Of a stretch of 12,239 nucleotides of DNA, positions 1-4,883 are shown one piece after another. The notes below the pieces were generated by a model. The model had not been told where the DNA came from and made no database searches. It was given only the letters and a program-made list of their open reading frames with translations. The position numbers and the translations under genes were made by a program. The stretch comes from JAHFHB01 sp964393875 (GTDB lineage Bacteria; Omnitrophota; Omnitrophia; Omnitrophales; Aquincolibacteriaceae): NCBI GenBank assembly GCA_964393875.1, contig CAYMUZ010000004.1, positions 1-12,239 of the forward strand, in the 5' to 3' direction. Numbering within the stretch: the stretch's first letter is position 1; every line of letters begins with the position of its first letter.

Positions 1-203
1 GCCGTCTTTTCTATACTCCAGAGAGCGAACCAAAAAGAATGGAATATGAGCCTTACCAGAAAAAATTTAAGCCGGAAGACATGCTCTGCCTTCGTCAGCG
101 CATTGGCCGGGTAAAGCTAGATCTGACTAAGCATGATCCAAGCGTCCTTGAAATCATCCATGACTTAAAACCAAAGGTCGATGAACATCACAAGAGCCTG
201 TGA
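1..203 (+). CDS. C-terminal tail of an unidentified protein (partial)
   Basis: An open frame enters from the left edge (first full codon at base 3) and ends at TGA 201-203, giving about 66 residues. The tail is hydrophilic and rich in Lys, Asp, Glu and Pro, and ends in KPKVDEHHKSL. I see no motif that identifies the family. An in-frame ATG at 39 exists, but no ribosome binding site precedes it, so a gene starting before the window is more likely. The next gene starts 33 bases after the stop on the same strand, so the two may be co-transcribed. The evidence is an open frame, plausible composition and the close downstream neighbour; the function is unknown. Confidence 0.5.
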   Translation, partial: RLFYTPESEPKRMEYEPYQKKFKPEDMLCLRQRIGRVKLDLTKHDPSVLEIIHDLKPKVDEHHKSL

Positions 204-236
204 TAGAATACGGCACAATAAGCCAAAGGGAATTTT

Positions 237-1592
237 ATGAAATTTAAAGAGACAGAAACCGTAGAACTCAAAACCTCCACCTCGGAACTTAAAGAGGCGG
301 TCATTTCAATTTCCGCGATTCTTAATAAAAATGGCAAGGGCAAGCTTTACTTTGGAGTCAATGATCATGGCTTGGTGATCGGACAATCGATCGGCAAGAA
401 TACGTTACGGGATGTGACTGAGGCCATTTCTGCTCACATTGAGCCGAAACTTTTTCCAAGAGTAACGGCTCGGACTTTTCAGAAGAAGGCCTGCATCCTC
501 GTTGAATTTGAAGGCAGCGACAGTCCGTATTTTGCTTACGGCCGTGCTTATATGCGGGTTGCCGATGAAAACCGGCAGCTCTCCGTTAAAGAAATCGAAA
601 AGCTGCTCATAAATCGGAATGATTATCGTTCAAAATGGGAAGCCGAGATCTCCGATATAGGAATCAAGGAAGCGCGCGTCCCAGCAATTCGGCGTTTTGT
701 TAAACGTGCCAATGATGCAGGACGCATGAACAGCCGCTATGACAATGCGAAGAATGTTCTCAATAAGCTTGGCCTGATTAAGGGGAATAAACTCTTCAAT
801 GCAGCGCGTGTTTTGTTTTCTGCACATAACGAAGTTGAAGTCCAGGCAGCTATTTTCGCTGGAACAGAAAAGATCACCTTTCTCGATATCCAAAATTTCC
901 GAGGCAATTTATTTGATCTGATCGAAAAAAGTGAATCCTATTGCAGAGAACATATGAACTGGCGTGCCGATCTTTCTGGCAGCAGACGGGTAGAAATTCC
1001 GGAAATTCCCGTCCGCGCTATCCGGGAAGCCATCGTCAATTCTCTTTGTCATAGAGATTTTTCTAATCCGAAGGGAAATGAGGTCGCAATTTTCAAAGAT
1101 CGCATAGAGATTTACAATCCGGGCCGTTTTCCTGAAGATCACTCCCCGCAGGAGTTTATTACGGGTAAGGAACGGAGCATCTTGCGCAATCCCTTGGTGG
1201 CAAATGTATTTTTTATGGCAAGTGACATCGAACGTTGGGGCTCCGGCTTAAAAAGGATTCACGAGGCTTGTCAGGAAGCAAAGGTAAAGGTGGCCTTCGA
1301 AAATTTGAAGACAGGATTTCTTGTGACCTTTTACCGCCCTGAAATTGGCGTCCGGGAAATCAAAAAAATCGGGGGTCTGGGTGAGGGTGTAAATGAGGGT
1401 GTAAGTGAGGGTGTAAATTTGCTGTTCGCTTATATCCGGAAAAACCCTGGTCAACGAGCCCCGCATATTTCTCAAGCGCTTAAAGTGCCGCAGAAGACTT
1501 TGGAGCGTTGGCTCAAAAAATTGAAAAAAGAGAGAAAGATCAAGTATAAAGGCAGCGCTAAAACGGGCGGGTATTGGGAACTGCGGAAATAA
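237..1592 (+). CDS. Schlafen/AlbA_2-type ATP-binding transcriptional regulator-like protein
   Basis: The 451-residue protein has the usual layout of the AlbA_2 (old name AAA_4, 'divergent AAA') family. The AlbA_2 domain spans about residues 5-118, with the ELK motif near 10 and GKLYFGVNDHG at 35-45. A GHKL-like HATPase_c_4 region spans about 255-345, with REAIVNSLCHRDF at 263-275, YNPGRFP at 293-299 and ERWGSGL at 332-338. A C-terminal winged-helix segment lies at about 395-451. Members are often annotated as RecG-like helicases or transcriptional regulators and are common in accessory DNA; the true substrate is usually unknown. The linker at 382-394 is a threefold repeat (GEGVNEGVSEGVN). AAAGGG lies 6 bases before the ATG and supports this start. 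Family assignment is firm; the biological role is not. Confidence 0.88.
   Translation: MKFKETETVELKTSTSELKEAVISISAILNKNGKGKLYFGVNDHGLVIGQSIGKNTLRDVTEAISAHIEPKLFPRVTARTFQKKACILVEFEGSDSPYFAYGRAYMRVADENRQLSVKEIEKLLINRNDYRSKWEAEISDIGIKEARVPAIRRFVKRANDAGRMNSRYDNAKNVLNKLGLIKGNKLFNAARVLFSAHNEVEVQAAIFAGTEKITFLDIQNFRGNLFDLIEKSESYCREHMNWRADLSGSRRVEIPEIPVRAIREAIVNSLCHRDFSNPKGNEVAIFKDRIEIYNPGRFPEDHSPQEFITGKERSILRNPLVANVFFMASDIERWGSGLKRIHEACQEAKVKVAFENLKTGFLVTFYRPEIGVREIKKIGGLGEGVNEGVSEGVNLLFAYIRKNPGQRAPHISQALKVPQKTLERWLKKLKKERKIKYKGSAKTGGYWELRK
1381..1416 (+). repeat. Three tandem 12-bp units inside the AlbA_2 gene
   Basis: Units GTGAGGGTGTAA (1381-1392), ATGAGGGTGTAA (1393-1404) and GTGAGGGTGTAA (1405-1416) differ only in their first base. 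The 12-base length keeps the frame and encodes a Gly-Glu/Asn/Ser-Gly-Val linker between the ATP-binding part and the winged helix. Copy number could vary without a frameshift. Confidence 0.9.
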
Positions 1593-1616
1593 AGTGTAGA
1601 GGCTTTGGCCCTACAC
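1593..1616 (+). repeat. Hairpin carrying the AGTGTAGAGGCT element (left copy)
   Basis: Immediately after the TAA of the AlbA_2 gene, GTGTAG (1594-1599) pairs with CTACAC (1611-1616) and GGC (1601-1603) pairs with GCC (1608-1610). There is one bulged A and a TTTG loop. No U-run follows, so it is not a canonical intrinsic terminator, though it may still end or protect the upstream transcript. The 12-mer AGTGTAGAGGCT (1593-1604) recurs exactly at 2676-2687 inside another palindrome. Confidence 0.65.
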
Positions 1617-1626
1617 CTTGGTCGCG

Positions 1627-1953
1627 TTAGCTTGGAAAAATTTCGACTTTCAGCGGATCTTTTTGATAGAATTCAGGTCTTAACGGAATCTGGATAGGGA
1701 GCTCGGACGGTCTTCGGCGTGTGTTTCTTGTCATTGTAAACCCGTCTTTTAATCGCCGTTGGGCCCTCTTCTCTCTGAAGTTTCCATTCGCCCTTCGCTA
1801 CTCGGTACAGCAGAATTGGTATTTCAATGCTGAAAGTAGGTCGTCTGAGAGTGGCGGTCGGGCAGCTCTGATGTTAATCCGCTTGAGGTTCGCGTTGTGA
1901 CCGAATACCTTGCAAGGGCGGAAGGGCGGAAGTGCGGAAGGCCGCCTAAGCCT
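1627..1953 (-). pseudogene. Possible decayed reading frame in the 1593-2034 gap
   Basis: The stretch 1593-2034 holds no convincing intact gene. On the minus strand one frame stays open from 1953 down to its TAA at 1627-1629, apart from a single TAG at 1798-1800. Its protein-like segments include INIRAARPPLSDDLLSALKY before the TAG and ELPIQIPLRPEFYQKDPLK near the end. Its 3' part could stand alone as a 35-residue ORF from an ATG at 1732-1734, with a weak upstream purine stretch. The composition is Arg-rich and a second minus frame is also open over part of the region, so this could equally be a conserved non-coding sequence. I do not recognise the family. Confidence 0.25.
1915..1938. repeat. 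Tandem 8-bp repeat, three copies
   Basis: AGGGCGGA (1915-1922), AGGGCGGA (1923-1930) and AGTGCGGA (1931-1938) are arranged head to tail. They are followed by AGGCCGCC, which begins with the same bases. The perfect palindrome CCTTGCAAGG (1908-1917) overlaps the first unit. The repeats lie in non-coding or decayed DNA about 100 bases before the antitoxin gene. Confidence 0.8.
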
Positions 1954-1978
1954 CTATTTTTTCAGCGAAATCAAATGC

Positions 1979-2008
1979 TTGATCACTGGCATCTCTTCCT
2001 GCTATTTT
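1979..2008 (+). promoter_or_regulatory. Weak candidate promoter for the antitoxin gene
   Basis: TTGATC (1979-1984) and TATTTT (2003-2008) are 18 bases apart, each matching four of six sigma70 consensus bases. They lie about 33 bases before the chosen start of the DUF433 gene. The call rests only on these hexamers and position. Confidence 0.3.
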
Positions 2009-2027
2009 TAAGCCAATAACAAAGTAG

Positions 2028-2033
2028 AGGAGG
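2028..2033 (+). promoter_or_regulatory. Consensus ribosome binding site that decides the DUF433 start
   Basis: AGGAGG is a perfect anti-Shine-Dalgarno match. Its spacing of 7 bases to ATG 2041, against 1 base to ATG 2035, selects the shorter reading. Confidence 0.8.
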
Positions 2034-2040
2034 AATGAGA

Positions 2041-2247
2041 ATGAAAAGCTGGATTGTTGCCGACAAGGAGCATCTGGGGGGATCCCCTCGCGTGCGTGGC
2101 ACCCGAATTTCAATTACTTTTCTTTTAGAAAGTTTAGCGGCCAGAGTGACGATTTCGGAAATCGTTCAAGCTTATCCCACCCTGACTGAAGAAGCGGTTC
2201 GCGGAGTGCTTGGCGAACTTGCTAAGGAAAAAGAAAAAGCCGCGTGA
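2041..2247 (+). CDS. DUF433 family antitoxin
   Basis: This is a 68-residue protein of the DUF433 family, the usual partner of DUF5615 (PIN-like) toxins in VapBC-type modules. Diagnostic features are the N-terminal WIVADKEHLGGSPRVRGTRI stretch, followed by a helix-turn-helix-like segment with LLESLAARVTISEIVQAYP and TEEAVRGVLGELA. The usual Gly-x-P-x-[IV]-[RK]-GTRI signature is clear. An ATG at 2035 is only one base from the strong AGGAGG at 2028-2033. The ATG at 2041 is 7 bases away and is the better start, removing Met-Arg from the longest reading. The product is expected to bind the toxin and repress its own operon. Its stop overlaps the start of the toxin frame (GTGA, 2244-2247), which implies translational coupling. 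The antitoxin itself is intact. Confidence 0.85.
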   Translation: MKSWIVADKEHLGGSPRVRGTRISITFLLESLAARVTISEIVQAYPTLTEEAVRGVLGELAKEKEKAA

Positions 2248-2585
2248 GAATTCTTCTTGATGAAAATATGCCGCATAATTTAGTGAAGGAGCTTCGCACC
2301 GAAGGCCATGAGGTTGAATCCGTGCACACGCTCGCAATCGCTGGCGTCAAGAATGGAGAACTCTACAAGATCATAAAAAATGACTAGGATCTCCTTTTTA
2401 CCAAAGATGTTGGATTTAACGATTGGGCTAAAAAAATCAAGGAAGAACGTCGCGTTAAATATGTACTGGTAACCCTTCCTCAAAAATCTCAGGATTTGTT
2501 TGTTAAGGACTTCACAACCAAATTTAGCAAAACAGATTGGTCAAAGCACGTTCATGGGAACGCTTGGCCAAAGGAAAACAAATAG
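2244..2585 (+). pseudogene. DUF5615 (PIN-like) toxin gene interrupted by an in-frame TAG
   Basis: Starting from the GTG at 2244 that overlaps the antitoxin stop, the frame runs 113 codons to TAG 2583-2585, with one internal TAG at 2385-2387 (codon 48). Apart from that codon it reads as a full-length DUF5615 protein. It has the N-terminal MRILLDENMP with acidic residues 6 and 7, then HNLVKELRTEGHEVESV. At the break, KND-stop-DLLFTKDVGF carries the conserved Asp cluster (47, 49 and 55), and a normal C-terminal half ends HGNAWPKENK. Family members are Mg-dependent PIN-fold RNases. The stop sits where an aromatic residue would fit, consistent with a one-base change from TAT or TAC. The predicted 47-residue product lacks most of the nuclease, so the toxin is probably dead. 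Alternatives are a sequencing error or readthrough. Confidence 0.82.
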
Positions 2586-2641
2586 TCTTCTTACTCATGC
2601 GCCGGCCATACAGGCGATTCTAAATTCGTCCAGCCAAGCCA

Positions 2642-2688
2642 GAGCCACTACACTTTAGCAAAGTACAGATGAGATAGTGTAGAGGCTC
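2642..2688 (+). repeat. Imperfect palindrome carrying the AGTGTAGAGGCT element (right copy)
   Basis: GAGCC (2642-2646) and CTACACT (2648-2654) pair with AGTGTAG (2676-2682) and GGCTC (2684-2688), giving 12 of 13 paired positions around an A/A mismatch and a 21-base centre. The right arm contains the same 12-mer as the hairpin at 1593. Both sites sit outside the toxin-antitoxin pair, in the same orientation. The rest of the gap 2586-2804 holds only this element and the downstream promoter. Confidence 0.7.
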
Positions 2689-2746
2689 AAGTTTGCCGCT
2701 CCAGGGTTCGATAGCGCCAAAGCCAGCCCGCTCATTAAAATCCAAC

Positions 2747-2774
2747 TTGACTTCCTTTTCTAGTGGCGTAAAAT
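2747..2774 (+). promoter_or_regulatory. Candidate sigma70 promoter for the DUF4143 ATPase gene
   Basis: TTGACT (2747-2752) and TAAAAT (2769-2774) each match five of six consensus bases, with a 16-base spacer. The implied transcript start is near 2781, about 24 bases before the ATPase ATG. This is the best promoter match in the accessory part. Confidence 0.55.
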
Positions 2775-2784
2775 TGCTGTTTAA

Positions 2785-2808
2785 ATGGCTAAAGTACGCT
2801 ACCTATGA
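2785..2808 (+). CDS. Possible 7-codon leader ORF overlapping the ATPase start
   Basis: ATG 2785 opens a frame encoding MAKVRYL whose TGA (2806-2808) overlaps the ATPase ATG at 2805-2807. The ATPase start lacks a good Shine-Dalgarno sequence, so termination-reinitiation from this leader would explain how it is translated. The predicted transcript start is only a few bases before the leader ATG. With seven codons, chance is a serious alternative. Confidence 0.2.
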   Translation: MAKVRYL

Positions 2809-3938
2809 TTCCACGAATCCTTCAGAAAAACATTTCAGATCAGGCCTTTCATGGTCAGGTTTTGATTATTCAGGGTCCCCGGCAGGTGGGCAAAACCACT
2901 CTTGCTTTGAAAATCGTGCGAAGCCTGAAAATGAAGGGGTCAATCCGCGTTTTTAATTGTGATGATCCGGACCATCGTGAACTTCTAGAGAATCAAAGCC
3001 TCGAAGCACTTAAGAAGACGATTGCAGATGCAAAGATCATTTTTATTGATGAAGGGCAAAAACTTTCGACGATAGGGCAGACACTCAAGCTTTTGGCGGA
3101 TCATTACAAAAAGAAGCTCCAAATCATTGTGACGGGTTCCTCCACAATGAATCTTTTGGATAAAACGCAGGAATCTTTGACTGGTCGGAAAAAGGTTTAC
3201 ACCTTGTATCCTGTTTCATGGGAAGAGGCGGCTAAAAGAAGATCTGCTTCTCCAGAGAAAAAATTAGAAACATTTCTTGTCTATGGGAGTTATCCGCAAG
3301 TTGTAACTGCTAAAAAAAATCAGGATAAAGTTGATGTGCTTAAGGAATTAAAAACAAGTTACCTTTATCGTGATGTGTTTGATTTTCAGGGAATGAAGAA
3401 CGCCGATGTTTTTATGAATCTTGTAAAAGCCCTGGCGTATCAAATCGGAAACGAAGTTTCGTATACGGAATTAGCGAATTTGCTTAAGATTAACCGGGCA
3501 ACCGTTGAGCGTTATGTCCATGTGCTAGAGCAGAGTTTTATTGTCTTCCGGCTTCCTGTGTTTACGCAGAACAAACGACGGGAACTCTCGAAGTTGCGAA
3601 AGATCTATTTCTGCGATGTGGGTATCCGCAATGCTGTGATCAATAATTTTAATCCACTTGATAAAAGAGACGACCTAGGCGCCTTGTGGGAGAATTTCAT
3701 GGTGGTGGAGCGGATGAAATACCGGGAATATCATCGCATTGAGGCTAATCAGTATTTTTGGCGGACCTATGATGGCAGCGAGATTGATCTTGTGGAGGAG
3801 CGCGAAGGCCTGCTTTACGGTTTTGAATTTAAATGGAAACCGAGGGAGCATGCGCGTGTGTTGGCAAAGTGGAGCGAATACCCTCATAGCTCCTATCAGG
3901 TGATTACGCCGAGTGAAATGCAGGGATTTGTCAGCTAA
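2805..3938 (+). CDS. AAA_14 / DUF4143 ATPase
   Basis: The 377-residue protein has the two-part structure of this large prokaryotic family. The N-terminal P-loop ATPase (AAA_14) has Walker A GPRQVGKT at 24-31, Walker B IIFIDEG at 78-84 and sensor-like TGSS at 110-113, followed by LTGRKKVYTLYPVSWEE. The C-terminal DUF4143 part includes a winged-helix segment near 218-245 (YTELANLLKINRATVERYV). It also has a PD-(D/E)XK-like fold with E297, E326/D328 and EFK at 341-343. The nuclease-like positions look conserved, but activity has not been shown for most members and the role is unknown. These ATPases are abundant, patchily distributed and often next to toxin-antitoxin genes, as here. No strong ribosome binding site is visible. 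Length and motifs indicate an intact gene. Confidence 0.9.
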   Translation: MIPRILQKNISDQAFHGQVLIIQGPRQVGKTTLALKIVRSLKMKGSIRVFNCDDPDHRELLENQSLEALKKTIADAKIIFIDEGQKLSTIGQTLKLLADHYKKKLQIIVTGSSTMNLLDKTQESLTGRKKVYTLYPVSWEEAAKRRSASPEKKLETFLVYGSYPQVVTAKKNQDKVDVLKELKTSYLYRDVFDFQGMKNADVFMNLVKALAYQIGNEVSYTELANLLKINRATVERYVHVLEQSFIVFRLPVFTQNKRRELSKLRKIYFCDVGIRNAVINNFNPLDKRDDLGALWENFMVVERMKYREYHRIEANQYFWRTYDGSEIDLVEEREGLLYGFEFKWKPREHARVLAKWSEYPHSSYQVITPSEMQGFVS

Positions 3939-3949
3939 AGGAATTTGTG

Positions 3950-4051
3950 ATGCCAAAGACAAAAAAGAAGCGATGGGATCCAGAAAAGGATCCGAATTAC
4001 CGGAAGCTGAAAGATGGGGAGGTGGCTCAGAACGCCAACCCGGTGGCATAA
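3950..4051 (+). CDS. Possible small basic protein (33 residues)
   Basis: An ATG at 3950, preceded by AAAGGAA about 5 bases upstream, opens a 33-codon frame ending at TAA 4049-4051, eleven bases after the ATPase stop. The product starts with MPKTKKKRWDPEKDPNYRKL and is Lys/Arg-rich. The ribosome binding site, spacing and lysine-rich start look gene-like, and the position suggests co-transcription with the ATPase. A longer overlapping reading frame from 3913 runs through this region, but its first 100 residues overlap the ATPase end and look non-coding. I recognise no family. Confidence 0.4.
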   Translation: MPKTKKKRWDPEKDPNYRKLKDGEVAQNANPVA

Positions 4052-4120
4052 AAATTCTATCTAAAAACGATACAAAAAACGGTCTAGACAACCGGGACCA
4101 CTATAGTTACAAGTTCTGTG

Positions 4121-4149
4121 TGGTCAAATCCCTTATCCCTGCATATAAT
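4121..4149 (+). promoter_or_regulatory. Candidate promoter for the 4216 gene and tRNA-Leu
   Basis: TGGTCA (4121-4126) and a perfect TATAAT (4144-4149) are separated by 17 bases and lie about 66 bases before the start of the small helical protein gene. GACCAC (4096-4101) and GTGGTC (4120-4125) form an inverted repeat across the -35 box, so an operator is possible. The tRNA 15 bases after the gene has no obvious promoter of its own and may use this one. Confidence 0.5.
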
Positions 4150-4215
4150 GGCACTCCTTTCGCTGTAATTGTTCCAGGTTCTGTAGACGCTTTATTTATA
4201 GAAAGGAAAATTCCT

Positions 4216-4545
4216 ATGGACAAAAATGAACTTTACGAAAAAGCCGAAAAAGCGTTCAACCAGGCGTTTGAACTTACAAAGCATTCTGTGAAAATTATTT
4301 CCGAGAAGGCAGGAGAAGCGGCGCATATCACCAAACTGATGATCGAAAAGGCGTCTTTGGAGCATCGAGTGACCAAGAAGTTTGCACAGATTGGCAGTCG
4401 CGTTTACGAGAGTTCCGCTCAAGGTGGAAGTTTGCAGAATCAGGATTCCAAGATCGGCCAGCTCATTGAAGAAACGCGCCAGCTCGATACCCAGCTGTCG
4501 CAGGTTGACGCAGAGCTTACGAGTGAGCGCGGGAAGAGAAAATAG
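4216..4545 (+). CDS. Small helical, probably coiled-coil protein of unknown function
   Basis: A 109-residue hydrophilic protein begins MDKNELYEKAEKAFNQAFEL and ends in SERGKRK. It has no signal peptide, membrane span or cysteines. Residues 1-65 and 78-106 have heptad-like helical composition, separated by a Gly/Ser/Gln linker near 66-77. The stretch EKAGEAAHITKLMIEKASLE followed by KKFAQIGSRVYES recalls small helical proteins in which an amphipathic helix precedes an 'IG..VYE' segment. I cannot name a family. The in-frame extension back to 3913 is rejected, because GAAAGGAAA sits just before this ATG and a promoter lies in between. The stop is 15 bases from tRNA-Leu, so gene and tRNA are probably one transcript. 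Confidence 0.72.
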   Translation: MDKNELYEKAEKAFNQAFELTKHSVKIISEKAGEAAHITKLMIEKASLEHRVTKKFAQIGSRVYESSAQGGSLQNQDSKIGQLIEETRQLDTQLSQVDAELTSERGKRK

Positions 4546-4559
4546 TTAAACGTTCACGT

Positions 4560-4644
4560 GCGAGCGTGGTGAAACTGGCAGACACACCAGCTTGAGGGGC
4601 TGGCGCCGCAAGGCGTGGAGGTTCAAGTCCTCTCGCTCGCACCA
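4560..4644 (+). tRNA. tRNA-Leu (anticodon GAG)
   Basis: The sequence folds as a complete 85-base class II tRNA. The acceptor stem is GCGAGCG (4560-4566) with CGCTCGC (4634-4640), and the D stem is GTG/CAC. The anticodon stem is CCAGC/GCTGG with loop TTGAGGG, placing the anticodon GAG at 4594-4596. The variable arm is CGCC-GCAA-GGCG (4604-4615). The T stem is GGAGG/CCTCT with loop TTCAAGT. Discriminator A (4641) is followed by an encoded CCA (4642-4644). It decodes CUC and CUU leucine codons. The long variable arm, GAG anticodon and discriminator A all agree with tRNA-Leu. Confidence 0.97.
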
Positions 4645-4805
4645 AACTAACGGTTGTATGCAAGAATGCGGCTGGATCAAGCAGAGGGTTGCAGGGTTCA
4701 GAGGACTTGAAGGGAGCACCGATTATTGAGGTGACAGACGTCACGTCAATGGTGCGGGCGGCGACCGAGCAAAGCGAGGCGCCAAGTCCTCTCGCTCGCA
4801 CCAAA
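4624..4805. repeat. 23-bp direct repeat of the tRNA-Leu 3' end with inverted partial copy (rtT-like unit)
   Basis: The last 21 bases of the tRNA plus two following A residues (4624-4646) are repeated without mismatch at 4783-4805, including CCA, giving a 159-bp period. Between them AGAGGACTTGAA (4700-4711) is the exact reverse complement of T-arm bases 4622-4633 and could pair with either direct copy. The layout resembles the rtT repeats of E. coli tyrT, where about 178-bp units each carry the terminal 19 bp of the tRNA. Alternatives are the two att sites left by an integrated element, or a simple duplication. Confidence 0.85.
4716..4783 (+). ncRNA. Candidate structured RNA downstream of tRNA-Leu
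   Basis: A strong hairpin forms from GCACC (4716-4720), ATTGA (4725-4729) and GTGAC (4731-4735), paired with GTCAC (4740-4744), TCAAT (4746-4750) and GGTGC (4751-4755). That is 15 base pairs with an AGAC loop, a GATT bulge and one G/G mismatch. A second hairpin follows: GGCG (4760-4763) and CC (4765-4766) with GG (4778-4779) and CGCC (4780-4783). Tandem G-A mismatches and an AAA loop lie inside it. A long-range pairing of 4700-4709 with 4783-4792 would enclose both, competing for one base. No protein frame fits here. Whether the RNA is stable or functional is unknown. Confidence 0.4.
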
Positions 4806-4818
4806 TCTTTTGATTTGG
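4801..4818 (+). terminator. Hairpin at the end of the tRNA-tail repeat
   Basis: CCAAATC (4801-4807) and GATTTGG (4812-4818) form a perfect 7-bp stem with a TTTT loop, starting in the CCA of the duplicated tRNA end. No U-run follows, so it could be a weak terminator, a processing signal or simply a palindrome. The remaining bases to 4883 hold only a weak ribosome binding site (AAAGG, 4875-4879). Confidence 0.35.
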
Positions 4819-4883
4819 CACTTCTTCGGCGTGGCACAAGGTAGGTCACGTCCCGAGGGTGCGTTTCCTATTTCAAAGGCGTT

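Noticed and set aside
2244..2672. UAG recoding (amber readthrough) as an explanation for the two internal TAG codons
   Set aside because: manC and the small helical gene end at TAG in natural positions, and the toxin family length fits termination at 2583-2585. A point mutation is simpler.
2695..2725. tRNA-like T-loop (GGTTCGAT) after the right palindrome
   Set aside because: The flanking bases do not form a T stem, and no acceptor or anticodon arm could be found.
2693..2956. Frame of 87 codons overlapping the ATPase start
   Set aside because: It covers the ATPase promoter and then runs as a shadow frame inside the Walker A region of the intact ATPase; no ribosome binding site was seen.
3913..4215. 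N-terminal extension of the helical protein back to ATG 3913
   Set aside because: It overlaps the ATPase end, the small 3950 frame and a promoter, has low-quality composition, and the ATG at 4216 has its own ribosome binding site.
4517..4849. Minus-strand 110-codon frame across the tRNA
   Set aside because: It reads through the tRNA-Leu and its duplicated tail. The ARGLEPPRLAAPAPQAG-type product is the familiar artefact of translating the reverse strand of a tRNA-Leu gene.
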